From AC-52 sp044870295 (GTDB taxonomy: Bacteria > Actinomycetota > UBA4738): a DNA stretch of 18,152 nt. Below the pieces are notes generated by a model, which saw only the letters and a list, made by a program, of their open reading frames with translations, made no database searches and was not told the DNA's origin. This document shows positions 13,654 to 18,152 of the stretch, piece after piece (the first letter of the stretch is position 1; every line of letters begins with the position of its first letter). The translations under genes were made by a program, and so were the position numbers. The DNA is taken from positions 1 to 18,152 of the forward strand of contig JBIOYQ010000208.1 in assembly GCA_044870295.1 (NCBI GenBank), given 5' to 3'.

Positions 13654-15003
13654 TCAGTGATCGCTCGTGCCGCTGAAGTTGAAGCTCCCGATCTTCAGCG
13701 AAGGGACGCGCGTGGCGGCGAAGAAGAACTCGCTGACCAGCGCGGAGTCCCGGCCAATCAGATCCACGTTCGACAGGGCCTCGAGGATGGACTGCGTGAA
13801 CCGCAGGTTCTTGACCGGGCGGCTGATCTTGCCGTCCTCGATCAACCAGGTTCCATCCCGAGTCATCCCGGTGATGATCGTCTCGATGGGGTGCACCACG
13901 TTGGAGTAGTGGAACTTCGTGATGAGAAGCCCGCGAGTGGTCGCCGCGATCATCTGCTCCACAGTGGCCTCTCCCGGTTCCAGGAACAGGTTGAGGGGGA
14001 AGGCCCCCTCGGGGTTCGGGGGCGGCAGGGCGTGGCCGGTGGTCTCCGTACCGGCCATCTTCGCGGTGCGCCGGTCGAAGGCCCCGGTCCGGAACGCGCC
14101 GTGCTCGATCAGGGAGATCCGCCGCTTCGGAGTCCCTTCGAAATCGAACGGGAGGCCGAGGGTCAGAGGCGACAGCGCGTCGTCGTAGATGTCGATGGAC
14201 TCCGCGCACACCTTCTGGCCCTGCTTCCCGGAGAACGGCGAGCGGCCTTCGGCGATGGCGCGTCCTCCCATACCAATGTAGGCGAGGAAGGCCACCAGCG
14301 TGTCGACGGCCATCGGTTCGAGGACCACGTCGTACCGGCCGGGGTCGAGGTCGGTCGGGTTCTGGCTGTCGGTGGCTTTCTGGAACGCCGTCCGTCCGAC
14401 CGCTTCCGGGTCCAGGGCCCCGGCTCGCGGCTCGGTGGCCTCCGCCGCGCCGGCCCCGCCTTGGCCGCCCGCCACTACCGTCGAGATGGAGGCGCGTGTG
14501 TACGGCGCATAGCAGAACTGGCCTTCGGTGTTGGACAGGGCGACCTCGGCGGCCAGGGTTTCGAAGGCCCCCGCCGCCCGGAACCCGGGCCCCAGCTGCC
14601 CCACCAGAGCCGCGACCGCCTCCGCGCGCTGCTCGGGCGTGGTCTCGGCGGTGGCCTGGTCGAACCCTCCCGGCTTCTCCGGCACGTCGGTCTTCGGCGC
14701 CATTCCCGGGTACATGGGGTCGGGTGCCGCCACCCGAGCCATCTCCAGGGCGCTGCCTGCTGCCGCTCGCGCTCCGTCCTTCGAGAAGTCGTTCGTGGAG
14801 GCGACCCCGGTCCGGCCCTCCGTCACGACACGCACTCGCACGCCGGTGTCCTCACGCCACGTGCTCTGGTGGATGGAGGAGTTGGCGAACCGGGTCAGCC
14901 CGCCCCATTCGTGCATGAACAGCACCTCGACGTCGGCGCCCGGCACGTCCAGGGCCGCCTCGGCCACGGCCCTGGCCTCGTCCGGTCCGATGAGGCCGGG
15001 CAC
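13654..15003 (-). CDS. tldE: TldE/PmbA-type metalloprotease subunit
   Basis: 449 residues from GTG 15003, one nt past the TldD stop, with a GGTGGGGGTG Shine-Dalgarno seven nt upstream inside tldD. TldE forms a heterodimer with TldD and lacks the zinc site. Matching this, no HExxxH is seen here. Landmarks: VEVLFMHEWGGLTRFANSSIHQ near the N-terminus, VRVRVVTEGRTGVASTND, PTDLDPGRYDVVLEPMAVDTLVAFLAY, FSGKQGQKV, LPFDFEGTPKRRISLIEHG, HALPPPNP, LEPGEATVEQMI, FHYSNVVHPIETIITGMTRDGTWLIEDGKI and the C-terminal RDSALVSEFFFAATRVPSLKIGSF. Known TldD/E complexes cleave unfolded or modified peptides, for example in microcin B17 maturation and CcdA turnover. The substrate here is unknown; no modified-peptide gene is adjacent. 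Confidence 0.88.
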   Translation of the reverse strand: MPGLIGPDEARAVAEAALDVPGADVEVLFMHEWGGLTRFANSSIHQSTWREDTGVRVRVVTEGRTGVASTNDFSKDGARAAAGSALEMARVAAPDPMYPGMAPKTDVPEKPGGFDQATAETTPEQRAEAVAALVGQLGPGFRAAGAFETLAAEVALSNTEGQFCYAPYTRASISTVVAGGQGGAGAAEATEPRAGALDPEAVGRTAFQKATDSQNPTDLDPGRYDVVLEPMAVDTLVAFLAYIGMGGRAIAEGRSPFSGKQGQKVCAESIDIYDDALSPLTLGLPFDFEGTPKRRISLIEHGAFRTGAFDRRTAKMAGTETTGHALPPPNPEGAFPLNLFLEPGEATVEQMIAATTRGLLITKFHYSNVVHPIETIITGMTRDGTWLIEDGKISRPVKNLRFTQSILEALSNVDLIGRDSALVSEFFFAATRVPSLKIGSFNFSGTSDH

Positions 15004-15004
15004 G

Positions 15005-16450
15005 TCAGCGCACCCCCACCTGAACCTGGCGGAACCGGGCGGGCGAGCCGCCGTGTCCCACCCGGGCAACCTGTCCGGGCTGGCCCTTGCCGCAATTCGG
15101 GGTCCCCCAGAGGACCCAGTCCTCGGCGCCGGCCACGGCGTCGCACGACCCCCAGAACTGGGTGGTGATGCCGGTGTAGTTGGGGTTCTTGTACAGCTCG
15201 GTCAGCCGACCGTCCTTGATCCTCCAGGCGGCTTCGCACCCGAACTGGAAGTTGACCCGCTTGTCGTCGATGGACCACGAGGTGTTGGTGGTCATGAAGA
15301 TGCCGTCGTCGGTGTCCCCGATGATGTCCGACAGCGTCCCCTCACCGGGCTCCAGGTTGATGTTGGTCATCCGGATCAGGGGCAGGTTCTGCCAACCGTC
15401 CGCTCGCATGGCCGCCGTGGATCTGGCCTCCGGCCCGAGCACGGGCGCGGTTTCCCGGCTGGACAGGAACTCCTGGAAGATGCCGTGGTCGATCAGCGTC
15501 ACGCGTTGGGCGGGCACGCCTTCGTCGTCGTAGCCGAACGTGCCCAAACCGCCGGCGATCGTGGCGTCGGCGACGATGGTGACCTTGTCGCTGCCGTATC
15601 GGAGCTTGCCGCGATCCTCGATGGACACGAACGAGGTGCCGGCGAACGCCTCCTCCATCTTCAGCACCCGATCGAGCTCCAGCGGGTGGCCCACGGACTC
15701 GTGCACCTGCAGGATGACCTGATTGGAGTCCAGGACCAGCGTCGTCACCTCGCTGGGGCAGTCTTTCGCGGAGAGCAGGTCGACCGCCTCCTGACCGATC
15801 CGCTCGGCTTGATCGACCAGCCCGAGCGTACGGATGTGCTCGTAGCCCGCTGCGCGAAGATGGCCCCGGAACGAGTTGGGGAAGGATCGTCGCTGCATCT
15901 CCCCGTCGCCGACGACGGTAGCTTCGATCCCGCCTCCTGAGTGCACGATGGTCTGCTCGATGGCGGCGCCCTCGCTGGACGCGAAGTACGACCGTCGCCG
16001 AAGGAAGTCCATGGAGGCCTCCCCGAACGCCACCCCCTGGACTCCCTGGAGACGCCGGCTGGCCTCCATGAGCAGCGCGACCTTCTCGTCGAGGGCGACG
16101 GCGAAGGGGTCCTCCAGGACGGTGGTGCTCCACTGGGCGGTCGCGGGCTCCACCCCGGCTAGCCGGACCGGGTCCATGGGCAGCCGGGCGGCCGCCCGGG
16201 CGATCGAGACGGCCACGGCGGCGGTTCGGCGGAGCTCCTCCGGGTCCGTTCTGGCCGTGGCCGCGAAGCCCCAGTAGCCGTCGACCAACACGCGGATGCC
16301 GATCCCTTGGGAGAAGGAGCGGTCGACCCCCTCCATCTCCTGGTTGCGGACGGTGATCGACTCGGACTCCTCCGCGACCATGCGGGCGTCCGCGTAGCCG
16401 GCCCCTTCACGTCGAGCGGCCGCCACCGCCTCGTTGACCACGTCGAGCAC
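15005..16450 (-). CDS. tldD: TldD zinc metalloprotease subunit
   Basis: 481 residues from GTG 16450, chosen because AGGGGGAGG lies seven nt upstream; a GTG at 16492 would add 14 unsupported residues. The catalytic signature HESVGHPLELDR holds the HExxxH zinc motif (H250, E251, H255), and the third metal ligand is in PNCGKGQPGQ (C453), as in the TldD family. Other landmarks: DARMVAEESESITVRNQEMEGV, SQGIGIRVLVDGYWGFAAT, TTLVLDSNQVILQVHESVGH, FGYDDEGVPAQRVTLIDHG, RMTNINLEPGEGTL and YTGITTQFWGSCDAV. Together with TldE it makes a cytoplasmic heterodimeric metalloprotease with an internal chamber for unfolded peptides. First gene of a tldD-tldE-RibD-like operon, divergent from the second propeller gene across 179 bp. 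Confidence 0.92.
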   Translation of the reverse strand: MLDVVNEAVAAARREGAGYADARMVAEESESITVRNQEMEGVDRSFSQGIGIRVLVDGYWGFAATARTDPEELRRTAAVAVSIARAAARLPMDPVRLAGVEPATAQWSTTVLEDPFAVALDEKVALLMEASRRLQGVQGVAFGEASMDFLRRRSYFASSEGAAIEQTIVHSGGGIEATVVGDGEMQRRSFPNSFRGHLRAAGYEHIRTLGLVDQAERIGQEAVDLLSAKDCPSEVTTLVLDSNQVILQVHESVGHPLELDRVLKMEEAFAGTSFVSIEDRGKLRYGSDKVTIVADATIAGGLGTFGYDDEGVPAQRVTLIDHGIFQEFLSSRETAPVLGPEARSTAAMRADGWQNLPLIRMTNINLEPGEGTLSDIIGDTDDGIFMTTNTSWSIDDKRVNFQFGCEAAWRIKDGRLTELYKNPNYTGITTQFWGSCDAVAGAEDWVLWGTPNCGKGQPGQVARVGHGGSPARFRQVQVGVR

Positions 16451-16580
16451 GACCGAACCTCCCCCTGGTGACGAGCTCCGCCGGTCCCCCACTACGCTGA
16501 CGGGCAGAGACCGAGCCTACCGCAGTGGCCGAACCCACGTGCTCGGCGGCAAACCAGTATCCATTTTCGAGGAATGCCCG

Positions 16581-16586
16581 TAGACT
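16581..16586 (+). promoter_or_regulatory. Possible -10 box (TAGACT) of the second propeller gene
   Basis: TANNNT hexamer 43 nt before the GTG start, embedded in an imperfect inverted repeat CCCGTAG-a-CTAcCGGG (16577-16592). No clear -35 is seen. The repeat could be an operator overlapping the promoter. Confidence 0.3.
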
Positions 16587-16629
16587 ACCGGGCTCGTTCC
16601 AGGACACATCGACCCAGAGGAGGGATGGA

Positions 16630-18114
16630 GTGAGTGCATCACGCTCGCGGCGTCGCTTGCGGCGCGCTCTCGTAATCTCCGGTGCCATCGTTGCCGTGAT
16701 GGCGTTGGCCAGCAACGCGCTGGCCGTGACGGCGATCACGACGGTTGCCGAGGACCCGTACACCAACACGAACGCGTGGCATCAGGCGCTCGTGGAGCCC
16801 GACACGTTCTCGTGGGGCAGCACCATCGTGGCTGCGTTCCAGGGCGGCGGTCGGTTCGCCGACGGCGGTTCTGACAACATCGGATGGGCCACGTCGACCG
16901 ACAACGGCCTGACGTGGACCAGCGGGGAGCTCCCCAGCACCACGCAGTACTCCAATCCGCCGGGAGCGTGGAACCGGATCAGCGACCCATCGGTCTCCTA
17001 CGACCCCAAGCACAACGTCTGGATCATCGCCGGCCTGGCCATCGACAACAGCGTCGTCGGCAAGGCCGTCCTGGCCAGCCGGTCCTTCGACGGCGGGCTC
17101 ACCTGGCAGGCTCCGGTGACCATCTCCCAGGGCGGAGGTGGCGCGTTCTACGACAAGAGCTGGATCGGGTGCGACACGTCCGCCACCAGCTCGTTCTACG
17201 GCAACTGCTACGTGGAATGGGACGACGCCTTCGCAGGCCAGAAGTTCATGATGAGCCGGTCCACCGACGGTGGAGCGACGTGGAGCCCATCCACGGTTCC
17301 GAATCGCTCCGTCATCGGCGGACAGATCGTCGTCCAGCCCAACGGAACGGTCATCGTGGTCATCACCGGCAACGGGGTCGAGTCCTACATCTCGACCAAC
17401 GGCGGCGTCAGCTACACGGGACCGACCACCATCAGCTCGCTCACGGTGCACGGCGCCACGAACATGCGCGACGGTGCCGGACTGGTGTCCGCGGAGATCG
17501 ATGGAGCCGGCAAAGTGTACGTGGCGTGGCAGGACTGTCGATTCAGAAGCGGATGCTCGGCCGACGACATCGTGTTCAGCAGCTCGTCGAACGGCACGAC
17601 GTGGAGCGCCGTGCAGCGCATCCCGATCGTCCCGACGAACAGCACGGCCGAGTTTTTCCAGCCGGGGATCGGCGTGGATCACGCGACACAGGGCGCCACG
17701 GCGCATCTGGGCGTGGTCTTCTACTTCATGCCGACGAACAACTGCACCACGAACACCTGCAAGGTCATGGCCGGGTTCGTCTCTTCCACGAACGCTGGGG
17801 CGACCTGGTCGGCACCGACCAAGTACTTCGGGCCGATGAAGCAGACGTCGATGCCCAACCCGGGCGGCTACTTCCTGGGTGACTACACGTCGACGTCCTT
17901 CGGGTCCAATGGCAAGGCCTATCCGGTCATCGCCTTCGCCAAGAACACGGGCACGACCTGCGTCCTCGGGAACATCACGTCCTGCAACGAGGACATGGTG
18001 GCCCCGGCGAACGGGCTCGCGGCCACGGGCGGGACGATCCCGGCGACCAGCAAGGTGCTGGCCACCACGGGGCCGAATCCCCGGCCGTACGGGAGCCTCG
18101 GCACGGCGTTCTAG
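16630..18114 (+). CDS. Secreted Asp-box (BNR) beta-propeller protein, sialidase-like fold, second copy
   Basis: 494 residues from GTG 16630, preceded by AGAGGAGGG five nt upstream; the frame extends upstream to 16525 without support. Signal sequence: Arg-rich N-terminus (SRSRRRLRR), then ALVISGAIVAVMALASNALA, likely cleaved near residue 32. Asp-boxes: STDNGLTW (89-96), SFDGGLTW (152-159), STDGGATW (211-218), STNAGATW (386-393) and two degenerate ones (STNGGVSY 255-262, SSNGTTW 319-325), giving about six blades. KVYVAWQDCR and YFLGDYT (414-420) match blade motifs of the gene at 11181. Eight cysteines, mostly in close pairs (CRFRSGC, CTTNTC). Expected outside the cell or on its surface; the ligand is unknown. 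The stop lies 38 bp before the window end. Confidence 0.82.
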   Translation: MSASRSRRRLRRALVISGAIVAVMALASNALAVTAITTVAEDPYTNTNAWHQALVEPDTFSWGSTIVAAFQGGGRFADGGSDNIGWATSTDNGLTWTSGELPSTTQYSNPPGAWNRISDPSVSYDPKHNVWIIAGLAIDNSVVGKAVLASRSFDGGLTWQAPVTISQGGGGAFYDKSWIGCDTSATSSFYGNCYVEWDDAFAGQKFMMSRSTDGGATWSPSTVPNRSVIGGQIVVQPNGTVIVVITGNGVESYISTNGGVSYTGPTTISSLTVHGATNMRDGAGLVSAEIDGAGKVYVAWQDCRFRSGCSADDIVFSSSSNGTTWSAVQRIPIVPTNSTAEFFQPGIGVDHATQGATAHLGVVFYFMPTNNCTTNTCKVMAGFVSSTNAGATWSAPTKYFGPMKQTSMPNPGGYFLGDYTSTSFGSNGKAYPVIAFAKNTGTTCVLGNITSCNEDMVAPANGLAATGGTIPATSKVLATTGPNPRPYGSLGTAF

Positions 18115-18142
18115 CAGCGCAAACAGGTAGCAGCAGGGTGGC

Positions 18143-18152
18143 GGGGGGGGGG
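18143..18152. other. Terminal poly-G run, probable contig end
   Basis: Ten consecutive G at the very end of the window, just after the last stop codon. This is more likely a sequencing or assembly edge artefact than biology. Confidence 0.5.

Noticed and set aside
13621..15168. Plus-strand frame antisense to tldE
   Set aside because: No domain, no Shine-Dalgarno, and tldE is unambiguous on the other strand.
13654..16450. TldD/TldE as part of a thiazole/oxazole-modified peptide cluster
   Set aside because: No cyclodehydratase, dehydrogenase, exporter or precursor peptide seen nearby.
1..18152. CRISPR arrays, tRNA or rRNA genes, insertion sequences
   Set aside because: No regularly spaced repeats, cloverleaf, transposase frame or terminal inverted repeats were found on reading both strands.

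Overview
The window is GC-rich bacterial DNA with tightly packed genes. It most resembles an uncultured high-GC Gram-positive, probably a deep-branching actinobacterium. The clues are an Aquifex-type aconitase, a MenG-type quinone methyltransferase beside a type II NADH dehydrogenase, DUF5317 and DUF1003 membrane proteins, frequent GTG/TTG starts, and several genes whose start codon lies 5-8 nt after a TANNNT -10 box (leaderless-type promoters). The taxonomy is an inference from gene content only. The window ends in a run of ten G, so the right edge may be a contig end.

Layout. (1) 1-3594, all minus: a NERD-nuclease/superfamily I helicase, an AbrB/MazE-like antitoxin, a Doc/Fic-type toxin with a degraded active-site motif, and the N-terminal two thirds of aconitase. 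The toxin gene overlaps the aconitase start by 8 bp. (2) 3658-7657: a DUF5317 membrane protein (plus) converging on two related membrane histidine kinases (minus) that have no response regulator in the window. Between the kinases, on the opposite strand, is a 28-codon hydrophobic ORF. It has its own strong Shine-Dalgarno, a structured leader with competing pairings and a terminator hairpin. (3) 7771-11030: a cupredoxin lipoprotein, a DUF1003 protein, MenG and, divergently, a type II NADH dehydrogenase. The menG/ndh intergenic region carries a perfect 18-bp dyad. This is an electron-transport region. (4) 11181-18114: two secreted Asp-box (sialidase-fold) proteins on the plus strand flanking a minus-strand tldD-tldE-RibD/DHFR-like operon.

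How the genes fit together: menG makes menaquinone, which the ndh product reduces; the cupredoxin may be a surface electron carrier. The kinases probably sense a membrane or small-molecule signal through shared N-terminal membrane domains. TldD/TldE form a heterodimeric metalloprotease. The least explained element is the micro-ORF with its switch-like leader at about 5960-6190. No tRNA, rRNA, insertion sequence or CRISPR array was seen. No stretch over 300 bases lacks a gene, except that the inter-kinase interval (5831-6193) holds only the micro-ORF and its signals.
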